A stretch of 38,413 bases of DNA from a virus: positions 1 to 38,413 of the IMG/VR virus record IMGVR_UViG_3300013132_000107; one strand, 5' to 3'. The notes under the pieces are model-generated. The model saw nothing but the letters and a program-made list of their open reading frames with translations, ran no database searches and was not told the DNA's origin. Position 1 is the first letter of the stretch. Each line of letters begins with the position of its first letter. This document shows, piece by piece, positions 1-10,400 of this stretch. A program made the translations under genes and the position numbers.

Positions 1-632
1 ATCTTAAAACTGTAACAAGTACTACTTCTTTTACCCCTAGTGATTCTGAATCTTGGGCAAAATATGGAGTAGAGCAACTTGTAGCAATTCCATCTTGGGC
101 AAATAAAGTAATATACGGAGTAGAGTATCTTGGAATAAGTGGTGATTTATTTAGACCTATCAATTTTGGTGGGTTGAAATTAAATTTTTATTTAGGTACA
201 AACAGAAATTATGTCAATATTCATTTAATAAGAAGATCTACAATTACTACCGCCGGGGTCATCGTTACAGCTGCAGTAGATGCTTTGGAATCACTTTATG
301 GAGCTCCCTCAAATGTTTATTTATATTTTAATGCTAATTCTGGGTCAAACGCAATGGGCCAATGGCTAGGGCCATCTACTACTAGAGTTAAGGTAAGAAA
401 AAGATCTTCAACAAATATAGATAGTAATGCAGATAAATTTGTCAAAATATACGATCAAATTGATATTCCTACTTTTTCTAGCTCAGGCCCGTTGGCAGAT
501 TCTGGAGATGGTCGTCCAGATACTGTTTCACTTGAAATGTTTTTTGCAGAATCGGTAGCTTATTTGAATGACTCAGGACTTCCAAGTGGAGCAATTTATT
601 TTTATCGGCCATTTCTTTATTTTGCGCCATGA
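1..632 (+). CDS. C-terminal part of an AT-rich virion/tail-type protein (5' partial)
   Basis: The reading frame is open from position 3 to the TGA at 630-632, so the true start lies left of the window; the first internal start (TTG 174) is probably not used. About 209 residues are visible. They are rich in Ser, Asn, Tyr and Gly with alternating hydrophobic residues, the look of a beta-structured tail fibre or receptor-binding domain, but no family is recognised. A short repeat is visible: an SWAK...YGVEQL unit is followed by an SWANKV-IYGVEYL unit (bases about 51-74 and 93-125). Base composition is clearly AT-rich against the GC-richer DNA after position 620, with many TTT, TTA and AAT codons, which suggests recent acquisition. 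The stop overlaps the next ATG as ATGA, so the genes are translationally linked. Confidence 0.6.
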   Translation, partial: LKTVTSTTSFTPSDSESWAKYGVEQLVAIPSWANKVIYGVEYLGISGDLFRPINFGGLKLNFYLGTNRNYVNIHLIRRSTITTAGVIVTAAVDALESLYGAPSNVYLYFNANSGSNAMGQWLGPSTTRVKVRKRSSTNIDSNADKFVKIYDQIDIPTFSSSGPLADSGDGRPDTVSLEMFFAESVAYLNDSGLPSGAIYFYRPFLYFAP

Positions 633-826
633 GCCGCGAAGACCGCTGTATTCAGGTGATGCAATACCTTTGGGACGAGGGATTTATCCATCTCTACACA
701 TCTCCGTCCGGCGAGCCGATGATACGGCTGACTACCGAGCTATCCCAAGTCCACGATGCCATCAAGGTAAAGTTTAGGCATAGGCAAGACCCGGCTGATT
801 GGTGGAAACATGAAGCGCAAAAATAA
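629..826 (+). CDS. Small hypothetical protein (65 aa)
   Basis: The start ATG overlaps the stop of the preceding gene (ATGA), which supports the start and coupled translation. The product has 65 residues: a charged, probably helical N-terminus followed by a short IHLYTSPSGEPMIRL segment that could form a beta hairpin, and a tail ending DPADWWKHEAQK. No family is recognised. Base composition already matches the GC-richer phage backbone, unlike the gene before it. Its position two genes before the large terminase would fit a packaging accessory role, but nothing in the sequence proves it. Confidence 0.6.
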   Translation: MSREDRCIQVMQYLWDEGFIHLYTSPSGEPMIRLTTELSQVHDAIKVKFRHRQDPADWWKHEAQK

Positions 827-935
827 AGCCAAATCTTTGTCTGAAAAACGCAGGCTCAACCCAAGCTTTGGCATGTGGAAAACAGCCCCATACGGAGCTC
901 CTGTTGACCATAAAAAATGGCCGAAAAAGAAATAA
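810..935 (+). CDS. Very small basic protein (41 aa) upstream of terminase
   Basis: An ATG at 810 opens a 41-codon frame ending with TAA at 933-935. It overlaps the previous gene by 17 bases and the terminase start (917) by 19 bases. The product is strongly basic: it begins MKRKNKAKSLSEKRR and ends DHKKWPKKK, with an NPSFGMWKTAPYGAP core. Nested overlaps on both sides fit the compact operon style seen elsewhere here. A nucleic-acid-binding or packaging role is possible, but this is inference from charge and position only. It could also be a non-coding overlap. Confidence 0.45.
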   Translation: MKRKNKAKSLSEKRRLNPSFGMWKTAPYGAPVDHKKWPKKK

Positions 936-2653
936 CCCTAGAAACAGTTCAGGCCATAGCCAGAAAGGACTTTCTTGTCTGGTGGGAGGCATGCACAAAA
1001 ATCATCAACAAGGACGCGAAGCTAATTACGCCTAGGGCCAACTATCTTCAGCGCAGAGTATCGGAAATAGTCAAATGGCTTCAAAGGAACAAGCACCCAG
1101 TAAGGCTGGTTATTCTGAAGCCTAGGCAGATGGGGTCTTCAACAATCACTTCTGCAATTGTCGCCCACTTCCTTCGGTCAAACCCAAACACCACGGCATG
1201 CCTTCTAGGTGATGAGCTAGACACATCGCAAAACCTTTTAAACATGGTAAATCGGTACGTTGAGAATGACATCCTCGACTGGGGGCAGACATACTCTCAA
1301 AGCCGTGGCGAATTCAGCAACGGAAGCCGTCTTGTAAAAGAGACTGCCAACGACCCCGGTGCCGGCCGGTCCATGACCCTGCAGGCCCTTCTGTGCTCCG
1401 AGGTTGCTCACTACCGAAGGGCCGGAGAAAGATCCGGGGAAAAGGTTCTCTTAGCCATCCGCAACTGCGTCCCCTCCTCTCCAAACACCATTGTCATTGA
1501 GGAATCCACGCCCAACGGCGCCGGAGGAGCTTTCTACAACACTTGGCAGTCGGCCGTTGAATTTGAAGATTTTAAGAAGGGAATTACGGGCAACGGCTAT
1601 ATCCGCGTGTTTGCGGCTTGGCACGATTTTGACGAGAACGTCGCCCCGGCGGATGAATTGACCCCAACCTTCCGCGAGCAGGAATTGAAAGAAAGATTCG
1701 ATTTAGACGACAATCAAATTGCATGGAGAAGGTCAGTTGTGAAACTTAAGTGCGGCGGGGACGGCAAGCAGTTTGACCAAGAATACCCCTCCGATCCGGT
1801 GTCGTGCTTTCTCACCTCTGGAAGGCCTAGGTTCGATCAGGATGGACTTGCATTTCAGGAGAAGAACACCAAAGAGCCAGTCCACGGGGTCATTGATGTC
1901 CCCATGCAGATGACTCGCCCAATCTTTCGCGTCACGGAACCACAGGAAGCTTGGGTATGGCTATGGGAAATGCCACAGGAAAACGGGTGCTACCTTGTGT
2001 CGGTTGACTGCATGACGGGAAGCTCGCAAACGTCCGGCAAGGATCCGGACGCTCATTCGGTTCTTGTGATGAAGTCCGGGTTTCATGACGCAGCCGGAAA
2101 CTATCAAAAGCCAAGGGTTGTTGCCAGAGTCAGGCCCCCATGCCGCGTGGACATAGACGTTCTTGCGGATTTTGTTCTGCGCCTCTCTTCTTTTTACGGG
2201 GGGTGCCTGATTGTTCCAGAGGTTAACGGCCCCGGGCTTGCGCTAATTGAGCTCCTCAAGGAGGACGGGGCGAACATTTACCAGCGGGAAATCTTCAATC
2301 TCCGCGAATCAAAAAGATCCAAAGCGCTGGGCTGGCAAACAACCGACAAGACAAGGCGAATGATTGTTGAGGAACTGGCTTCGCAAATAAGGGACCACAA
2401 TGAAAAAGACAGCGGAATATTTGTAATGTGTAAAACAATAATTGACCAGCTTAGAAGTTTTGTTGTTTCCGAAAGCGGAAGGCCGGAAGCCTCGTCCGGC
2501 AAGCACGATGACGATGTCCTTTCCTTAGCCATTGGCAACGCAACCCTTATGGGGGCAACCAGATACATAGCCCCCAAGGCGATAAGGGAAATGCCGAAAG
2601 ATTTAAGAGACATATTCCAATCAAAAAAGACAGCGGTAAGTAGCTTCAGCTAG
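917..2653 (+). CDS. terL: Terminase large subunit (packaging ATPase and nuclease)
   Basis: This is the DNA-packaging motor ATPase and headful/concatemer nuclease that docks on the portal. The 578-aa length is normal for TerL. An N-terminal ATPase carries a Walker A-like loop KPRQMGSST (residues 68-76), a Walker B hydrophobic strand ending ALLCSE (S161-E162) and the coupling motif EESTPNG (195-201). The C-terminal RNase H-fold nuclease shows the first acidic strand VSVDC (D364), a middle IVPEVNGPG strand and the terminal acidic motif HDDDVLSLA (D531-D533), the expected metal ligands. The ATG at 917 lies inside the preceding small gene and has no obvious Shine-Dalgarno, so coupling is likely. 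Family assignment is confident; the packaging type (cos, pac or terminal repeat) cannot be read from sequence alone. Confidence 0.95.
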   Translation: MAEKEITLETVQAIARKDFLVWWEACTKIINKDAKLITPRANYLQRRVSEIVKWLQRNKHPVRLVILKPRQMGSSTITSAIVAHFLRSNPNTTACLLGDELDTSQNLLNMVNRYVENDILDWGQTYSQSRGEFSNGSRLVKETANDPGAGRSMTLQALLCSEVAHYRRAGERSGEKVLLAIRNCVPSSPNTIVIEESTPNGAGGAFYNTWQSAVEFEDFKKGITGNGYIRVFAAWHDFDENVAPADELTPTFREQELKERFDLDDNQIAWRRSVVKLKCGGDGKQFDQEYPSDPVSCFLTSGRPRFDQDGLAFQEKNTKEPVHGVIDVPMQMTRPIFRVTEPQEAWVWLWEMPQENGCYLVSVDCMTGSSQTSGKDPDAHSVLVMKSGFHDAAGNYQKPRVVARVRPPCRVDIDVLADFVLRLSSFYGGCLIVPEVNGPGLALIELLKEDGANIYQREIFNLRESKRSKALGWQTTDKTRRMIVEELASQIRDHNEKDSGIFVMCKTIIDQLRSFVVSESGRPEASSGKHDDDVLSLAIGNATLMGATRYIAPKAIREMPKDLRDIFQSKKTAVSSFS

Positions 2654-2713
2654 ATGTGCGTCGCCTTGTGCGACAAAGATTTGAGATCCGGCCTAGGAGT
2701 GAAAAATTAAGGC
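2654..2713 (+). promoter_or_regulatory. Intergenic gap with small hairpin and shared GCGTCGC motif
   Basis: This is one of only a few real gaps between plus-strand genes. It holds a 5-bp inverted repeat GTCGC/GCGAC (2660-2664 and 2670-2674) with a 5-base loop, and an AGGAG at 2695-2699 about 14 bases before the next ATG. The sequence ATGTGCGTCGC just after the terminase stop matches ATGCGCGTCGC at 25828-25838 before the scaffold gene in 10 of 11 bases. The stem is too short and lacks a T-run, so it is not a convincing terminator. A phage promoter or processing element is possible but unproven. Confidence 0.3.
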
Positions 2714-4405
2714 ATGGCGCGCACCCCCCTTAATACAAGAGAGGCCCCCGTTGAACGCCGAGCCATTGCGAATGGCCTAATTGAATCCCGGCCGGGGGCG
2801 GGAGACCCATTTGGTTATGCTGGCCCGGGAATTTACCCAACAGCCGAAGGCGATCAGCTTATGGGTCGCGTTGCCGAGGCCCGAGCAAAAGCGATTTACG
2901 AGGCTCACGGGAGAAATGCAAATGCAGTCGCAAGAATGAAGCTTGATCCAAGTTATGCCTACGCAAGGGCGGCCGGCATCCAGCTTCCCGGTGACGGAAT
3001 GAAGGGAACATCCAAAACAGCCTCTTTGGCAGAAGGCCAGTCAGACGAGCTGATTGGGGGTGGCAGCCGAAGCACTCGCTATAAGGACGCCGGCGCGGCC
3101 ATGCGCGGAGGGGGTGATGCAAAGCCAATTGTTGAAGGCGTGTACGCGGGGCCAAGCGTAAACAACACAACCAAGGGGCCAAGACTAGACACGCAAAAAG
3201 GCTCAGGTTCGCAAACGCTTGATTCTTTGCCGGTAACCCAGCCCACGCCAGCAACTGGAGAAGGCGACAAGCCCAAGCCCCCTGCGCCAATGGCGGACCC
3301 GACATCCCCTCCTCCGCCAACTCCCACGCAACCCCAAGAGCAAAAGACCCCCACGGTTGAGAGCACCAAGGGACCGAGGCTTACCACCAATAGATCCCAA
3401 CCAAGTCGCGACGAAGACCTTGGAACAACCCGTGGCGCAACCCGAGACGAGGATGCCCGAGTTGCGGAGATTGCGATGAGTCCGGATGCCAACCTCCCTT
3501 ATGACGGGAAAGAGGGGCCGGGATCAAATCAGGCAAGACGCGAGGCCGCCAAAAAGGATTACGACTCAAAGGTTCAATCGGAAGCAAGGAAAGACCCATT
3601 CGCAAAATACAGAACCGAAGCCGGCGACACAGAAATATCCCAGCGAACTGGAGAGGTTCAGGACCGCTCTCGCTACGGCGGAGACAGGGTTGTCGACCGC
3701 AAGACATACACAAACAAGGATGGGCGAGAGATGGTTGGGAACACAATGCAACGCCCAGACGGAAGCACTTACTATGTTGGATTGGATTCGGCCGATCAGA
3801 ATAAGGCAAACACATTTAACGAAAACACAAAGGGAAGCTCATTCAACCAATACAACAACTACGCCCGAAAGCCGAAGGACTACAAGGCAAGCGCTGAGGA
3901 CGTGAGGGCCAATTACTCGTTTGGAGCTCCGGCCGGACAGCAGGGACAGCTAACAGCCGCTCCGGATGATGCGTTTGGCCGTGGGAACAGGAGACAGCTG
4001 GACGCAGACACGGCGAAGGCCAGCGCCGGATCGAATTACTCTGGAATTGATAGCCGTGGGCAGCAATCACAATCGCTAACCGCAGAGAGCAAAAGGCCTA
4101 TCAATGAAAACGAAACAAATCCGGTTCAGGCCAGCACATTTGCCGGAACAGGGGCAAGCCCAATTAACCCAGATCCCGGAGCAATGGGTGGCGGGGGAAG
4201 GAGTTTTGGCGTTGAGGCAACTATGCCATTTTCGATGAATGAAAACACGAAAGCACCGTCAAAATACAAAGGCCCGGAAACCATAAGCAACGTCAGTGGA
4301 CCCGGGGCAACTCCGGGCAACCAGACAACCGAATCCAAGGAAAAAGCGAAAGAGGGGAATAGACAGGCGGCAAAGAAGTCCGGAGAAAGACTCAACTTCG
4401 CTTAA
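2714..4405 (+). CDS. Disordered Pro/Gly/Asn-rich hypothetical virion protein (563 aa)
   Basis: The 563-residue product begins MARTPLNTREAP and is mostly low complexity: rich in Gly, Pro, Thr, Asn, Lys and Asp, with few long hydrophobic stretches, no signal peptide and no membrane segment. A proline tract lies near residues 180-210 (TPATGEGDKPKPPAPMADP and following). Short motifs recur: TKGPRL near residues 152 and 217, and NENTK near 370 and 508. I recognise no family. It sits between the terminase and the giant multidomain gene, whose ATG begins 3 bases after its stop, so they are very probably co-translated. An internal-core, chaperone or ejection-associated role is an inference from position and disorder. 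The start is preceded by AGGAG (2695-2699). Confidence 0.75.
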   Translation: MARTPLNTREAPVERRAIANGLIESRPGAGDPFGYAGPGIYPTAEGDQLMGRVAEARAKAIYEAHGRNANAVARMKLDPSYAYARAAGIQLPGDGMKGTSKTASLAEGQSDELIGGGSRSTRYKDAGAAMRGGGDAKPIVEGVYAGPSVNNTTKGPRLDTQKGSGSQTLDSLPVTQPTPATGEGDKPKPPAPMADPTSPPPPTPTQPQEQKTPTVESTKGPRLTTNRSQPSRDEDLGTTRGATRDEDARVAEIAMSPDANLPYDGKEGPGSNQARREAAKKDYDSKVQSEARKDPFAKYRTEAGDTEISQRTGEVQDRSRYGGDRVVDRKTYTNKDGREMVGNTMQRPDGSTYYVGLDSADQNKANTFNENTKGSSFNQYNNYARKPKDYKASAEDVRANYSFGAPAGQQGQLTAAPDDAFGRGNRRQLDADTAKASAGSNYSGIDSRGQQSQSLTAESKRPINENETNPVQASTFAGTGASPINPDPGAMGGGGRSFGVEATMPFSMNENTKAPSKYKGPETISNVSGPGATPGNQTTESKEKAKEGNRQAAKKSGERLNFA

Positions 4406-4408
4406 GAC

Positions 4409-7400
4409 ATGGGCTTGGACTCCATCACGGGCGGTAGCCCAAGGAACAAGGGCGAGGCCTATGAGGGCCCGATTGCGGCAGGATCTCCTTCTGGTTTACG
4501 CAAGTTTATTTCTGAGACAAAACAAGACGACAGGGATATTCAGGCAGAGGAGAAGAGCGCAACAAGGGCATTCGAAGGAGGGAAAAAAGAGGTTTTTGAA
4601 AGCGCCGGAATATCCACGTATACAGACCCGCAGGAAGGGCTTCAGCCAAAAGTATCCCTAGACCCAAGCACCGGAATCAGCCGGCTTGAAAGGCCCGAAG
4701 CGGAATTTTCAGTTCAGCGAAGGCTCCCAACCGGCGAGCTCGTTGACGACACGCTAAAAACAGACAAGTACGGCGGAGCCAAGGATCGGTCGGCAAAACG
4801 CCGGTCTCTAATTGTTGGAAAAGATGCCTCGTCAGACCCCAGAACCCCAAAAAGCGGAATTTACGAGGAGTTTGAAGATCCAAGACAGCCGGACGCCAAA
4901 AACTATAAATTTATCGGCGGCTACGAGGAGTTGGCTAACTCGCAGGATCTGGGGGTTCGGGATGTCGCCAGAAAGGGGCTTCTTGAGCAAAATCAAAAAG
5001 CCTCCTCCCTGCTTTCTTCCGAGCTTCAGACTCAAATCGACGAGGTTGAGCTTAAGGAGCGCGAATTGCGGGACATGGAAGCCGCATCAAAAACAACCGG
5101 CGAACTCCCCATTTTTGACGGCAAACAACTTCAGCCAGAGGAATCAGCCAAAACAAGACTTGGGCTACAACAGCAAGTCACGGACCTAAAAAAACAAAGG
5201 GTCGCACTTAAGCAAATTGAGAAGCAGGGCGTTGCCATGGACTTGCTTCGTCAGGCCAAGGAAAGGGCTCTTCGTGAAGGCAAAAATCCCTCCGACGATC
5301 CGGTGGTGCGTAGCCTTGAGGAGACCTACAGAACTCTAGGACGCGAAACCCCAGAAGAGGCATTTATGGCCAAGCCGGACCAAGTGGCCGTCGCCGGCGG
5401 AAGGGGGACAGTGATGGTCGAGGGCGCCACGCCAGACGTCCCGGCACAGCAAAATTCTGCGTTCTTTAGGACGGCCGGGAATGACCTCAGATCCAAGCTC
5501 AAGATTGAGCAAGAGGCCGGAAGCTCCGCAGTTGAGAAGGCCAAGCTCTCCATCAAGGCCCAAGAAGATTACAACCAAGCCAGCAAGGAAATCCTGCCTG
5601 CGGCAATTCGCAAGCAGACCATCAAACAGCTGGTGGACATATCCAACAGGGAGCTTGAGGAGGCCACGTCAAAATGGGATGAAATGACTCCTCAGGAGCA
5701 GGCCGAGTTTAATTCTCGGTTTGAAGGCCGTCGGCAGGCGATTCAGAGGCTTGGCGAAGAATACAAGTCCCTTGAGCCGGCGGCCAATGCCGCGTCCGAC
5801 AGAGTCGGAAACATTTTCAAAACATCGTCCGAGGCCGAAAAAGCCATCAACGATTCGTTTCAAAAAAAAACTGAAGAAATAACCAACGAAGCCAATGCCT
5901 TTGCCAAGGCGCAGTCAGAGAGGGCTTCAGCCGGAATTCGCGATGAGTATCTAAAAAGACAGGCAAACTTTAATGCAATGGGCCAAAGGTTCGGCCAGCT
6001 GGCCCAAGCCGGTGACGACACGGGGGTTGTTAAGCTTGCCCAAGATTACGTGGCCAACGGCGGAAGTCAGCAAGACGCCGACCGCATGCTCTCGGATTAC
6101 GGGAAATACAAAAAATCCAAGGACGGCCAAGGCTGGTTAGCCAACTCAATCGCCTCGTTCATGAGGGCTCCGCTCGTTGCCAGCCAAGAATCGGCGGCAG
6201 GCCTGTTCAAGATATCCGCAAGCGGACTTAGGGCCAAGGCGGCCGGAGGGGATGACGTAATGGACGCAATCGGCCCAGCCGGCTGGCTGGCCAAGGTGTT
6301 GCCAAGCTTGGAGGGCAACCCAGCCCTAGCCCCAGTCAGGGTCGCCTCCGACATGGCCGGGCAGGCCATTTTGGATAAGATTTACCAAACCAAGGCCGCC
6401 AAGCCGTTTGTTGAATACATAGCCGACTGGATGGACGAATCGGCCTCTTCGGCCAAGGGGAATATAGAGTCCCTGAAAAAGGGTTTTTACGTTGACCCGC
6501 AGTTCGAGGCCTCAACGGCCGGAAACTTTCTTAAGGGTATCGGCGATTACGCTTGGACAGCCCTTCCCTACATCGCGCTGAGGAGCAAGGGAATACCGGT
6601 CGGTATGGCGATGAACACCGGCCGGCTCTACACGGAAGCCCGAGAAGATCAGGAGCAAACCTATCAGGCCAAACTGGCCGAGTTTAAGGCTGGTAAAATC
6701 AAGGACGAACCAAAGCCACTCAATGAAGCAGACGCCCATATTGCCGCCCTAAGGTACGCAGGACTTGGCGGGTTTATCGACACCGTATCCGACGCCATCG
6801 GCATGAAACTTGCCTTTGGAATGCTTAAAGGCGCGGCCGCCGTAACCCCCAAGACATTGGGAAGCTTTTTCAAAAGAACCGCTGTTCAAGTCGGGGAGAA
6901 GAAAGTTCCGATGTGGCTGACGCCCCCCCTTGCCGGCGCAACCGAGTTTGGGGCAGAAGGATCCCAAAAACTTCTTTTGAACGCCTTGGCTGAAAAATAC
7001 GAAAACTGGGATCCCAGCAGGCCTTGGAACGAGGGCGCATTCCAAGAAGCGATGATGGGCTTCATGCTTGGCTTTACCCTTCCGATTATTGGTGGCGTCG
7101 GTGGGTCAATTTACAAAAAAACAGTGGTCATTCCATCCATGCTCATGGAGAACGAGGGACTGGACAATGTTTCCGGGCAATATCAAAACCTTTCTATCGA
7201 CGTTCCGATGGGCGGCTGGCGCCAGTACGCTGATACGGTCACGCCGGCCCAAGGTCAGGAAAACCCGCAATTCGAGCTTGCCGCAAGACAACCCTTTTCG
7301 GTTCAAAACGAGCTTCGCGGCACCGGGATTACATGGGCAATCGCAGTGGGACAGCGAATTGACTCCCAGCTTGTCGCGATCAACTCTCAGATTCAGCAGA

Positions 7401-10400
7401 CCAAAGATCCCGCGCAAGGCAAAATCCTTCGCCTAAAAAGAAACGACCTCCTTCTCCAGCGGTACAACCTCATTCAAGCCATGCAGGGGGACGCGGCCCT
7501 TCGCTTCTCGCTTCAGAACGAAATCGGATCCCTCCCCGACCAGCCGCTGGCCAAGGGTGATGCCAGCTTCCAGCAGGCCGCGCTTGCGGCCGCCAAACAC
7601 TCGGTGGGAGCCCCGCTGACCAAGCAGGATCTAAAGCTTAAGGTCGGAGGAACCCAGCTTTTCCAACAAACAGAAGACGGGAAGACAATTGTATCCCCTT
7701 CCTTCATGCGGTTTCTTTCCGGGAAGGCTCCAACTCTGGAGTCCGTTGTCGCCAACAATCAGAATTTATTGGATTCGGCTCCCCCGACCACGCTGGCCGA
7801 CCAGCCCCCCGTCCTTTCCGAGGCTCCAGCCCAAGAGGATGTCAGGGCGGAAAGAGATCAAGCCGCCAGACAAAAGCTTGAGGCGGAGCAACAGCAACCC
7901 CCGGAGCCAGCCCCCACGACAGACCAAGCCAAGCCGCAAACCGGCCAAACTTGGGCGGTCCCATACACAAAAAATGGGAAAATTAAGGGAACCCTGACAA
8001 TACAGGCCGAAAACGAAAACAAGGCCAAACAGCTTGCCCTAAAACAACTCAAGGAGGACGGGGCCAAAACAATCGCTTTTGGGGATGTTCGGCTGGCCGA
8101 ACAGCAGGAATTGGTCGGGCAGGAGCCATCCGCGCTCCTAACAGGGCCAGACACGCAAAGAAAGAGGGTTGGTGGGGCAATTAACCCCTACATGCGCCGG
8201 CTTGAAGGCAAAAACTCAAAGGAGAGATACATCAATGCTCGCCGTCGTTTGGAAAGATTTGCTGGAGAGGCCAGATCCATTTTCAAGGCATCCATAGGAA
8301 TCAGGGAGGACTCGGAGTCCAAGGCGGCGATAAAGGCCAGCCTAGCGGAGGACGGCACGATCAGCCTTGTCGTTAACCCAAGGCTATTCACTCGGCTGGA
8401 TGAAAAAGCGCCCGAATGGTCAAACAGGGCCTTTGGCGAGGAATTTCGACACATGGCTGACTTTATTGCCAGCAACCTCAAGGCCAATGAATCCGGCAGG
8501 TCCGACTACAAGCAGTTTTATCAGGAAGAACGCTCAAGGCTCTATCAAAACATTTTTGAGTCAGCCAAACAGGATCAAAGAATCCTTAACGCCCTCATGT
8601 CCTCGGCCTCCGTTTATTTCGGCAAGGATGGTCCGCCCATAAAGGAGGGCGGATATACGGCTGAGGAGTTTATGGAGTGGGCCGAAAGCTCCGGAATTAG
8701 CGATGTTACCCTGATGGGGGAACTTCTTCAGCAACTTAACTCCAAGCGAAGGACAGAGGTAGCGGCAGAGGTAGCGGAAGCTTCGGCAAGGGGCGGAGGA
8801 TCTGTAACGGCCAGCCTGATGGAGACCATCAAGGATTACCTGAAGTACATCCTCAGGGCCATTAACGGCCTTCGCCGGTCGCTATCTGAAACAAATCCGG
8901 AAGTTGCGGCGGATCTGGATTCGCTTATTCAGTCGATCAACGACGTTTTGGATATGAAGGCCGGACAGCAGGAAGCTTCCGGGCCATCAATTGATTCGGG
9001 AACCCAAAGAAGGCTTCGGGACATGGGGCTTACGCCGGCGGAGATATCCAACCTAACCCCGGATCAGGCCAAGCAGCGACTTCAAGGGCAAGTTCAGGTT
9101 TCTGGGCCAGCCCAAACGCAGGGACTAAAGTCCACAAATACCAGAAAGACGGAGTATGGCGTGGTGCGTTATGACTTGGACGTTGTTCCAATTAATGAGC
9201 TCAACAATATGGCAGGAACCGAGCTCCAGCTTCGAGATCGCACCGGGGACGAGGGGTACGCCTCAAAGGTTGCCGTTATTGCCCGGGATTGGGATAAGGA
9301 CGAAGCCGCGTCAAGGGACACCGGCGAGCTTGATACCGGCCCAGCAACCGTAATTGAGGCAAAGAACAACCCCTACGGCGTCAATCAGGCCGGCTTTGAC
9401 ATTATTGCCGGGCACGGAAGAACCGAGGGGTACTCGTCCGCTCCGGACGAAAGGGTCGCAGACTATGTCGCAAAACTGAAGGCCAAGTACCCCGAGCTAG
9501 CCGGGAAAATAGACGCAATATTGGCATCAGGCCAAAGGCCCATGCTGGTCAGGAAGATCGACTGGCAAAACACTTTCAATAGTTCGCTGGGAACCGAGAA
9601 ACAGCACTTACGGAGAATTGCGAGGGACGCCAATCTCGGCACGGGGAACGAAAACGATGCGGAAATTGCCCTAGCCGACGCCTTGGAAATCTCTGATGAC
9701 ATAGACCTTAGCCTTCCGCAGGAGGTCATGGTCAATGGGCAGCCAAGTCTCCTGAATCAGGATGGAACACCAGCCGGCAACAACGACGACATTTTGGCTA
9801 GGTGGCTACGCATATTCAGCAACGATAGCGACAGACGATACTATCAAAACGGCGTCTACACGCCCGATTTTGAAGCCAGAATCCGCAGGGCAATTCTTGG
9901 GTACGTGTTCGCCCCGACCAACGAGAAGGGTGAAATGGCCCTCACCAAGCAGACTTTCGACACAATCAACATGCTTGTTTCGCCAACGATTGCCCGAAAC
10001 AACGGAATCGCAACGCTTCAGCAAGGATTGGAGAAAGCCTCCCCTTCCCTGTTCCGGGTAAAACAGGATTTCCAGAAATACGAAGACCTTTTGGGTCAGG
10101 ATGCAAAAGACGCCAACCCCATAGTCGCCATCCAGAAATCCCTTTCGGATTATTTGGCCTACAGGGCCGAGCGGGAGCAGGCCGCCAGAAAGAGCGGAGA
10201 CAACAGGGCCATCGCCATGGTCGGGCTGGCCGAATACGAGGATTATATCAACCAGTCAGGCCTCTTTGGAACCATCAGCCCACAACAGGCCATGGTCCTT
10301 GTGCCTATCGTAAGGGACGGAAAGCTGGACGGCATTCAAGGCGTTGCCTCCCCGCTGGCTAAAATCCCGAACGCGCGAGGAATTAAGGGATCCCCGGAAA

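Noticed and set aside
2660-2674. GTCGC/GCGAC hairpin after terL as a terminator
   Set aside because: The stem is only 5 bp and no T-run follows; there is no support for termination.
3486-3905. A 139-codon plus-strand frame inside the disordered 563-aa gene
   Set aside because: It is a Lys/Arg/Thr-rich shadow of the low-complexity gene with no ribosome site or domain, unlike the 12435 frame.
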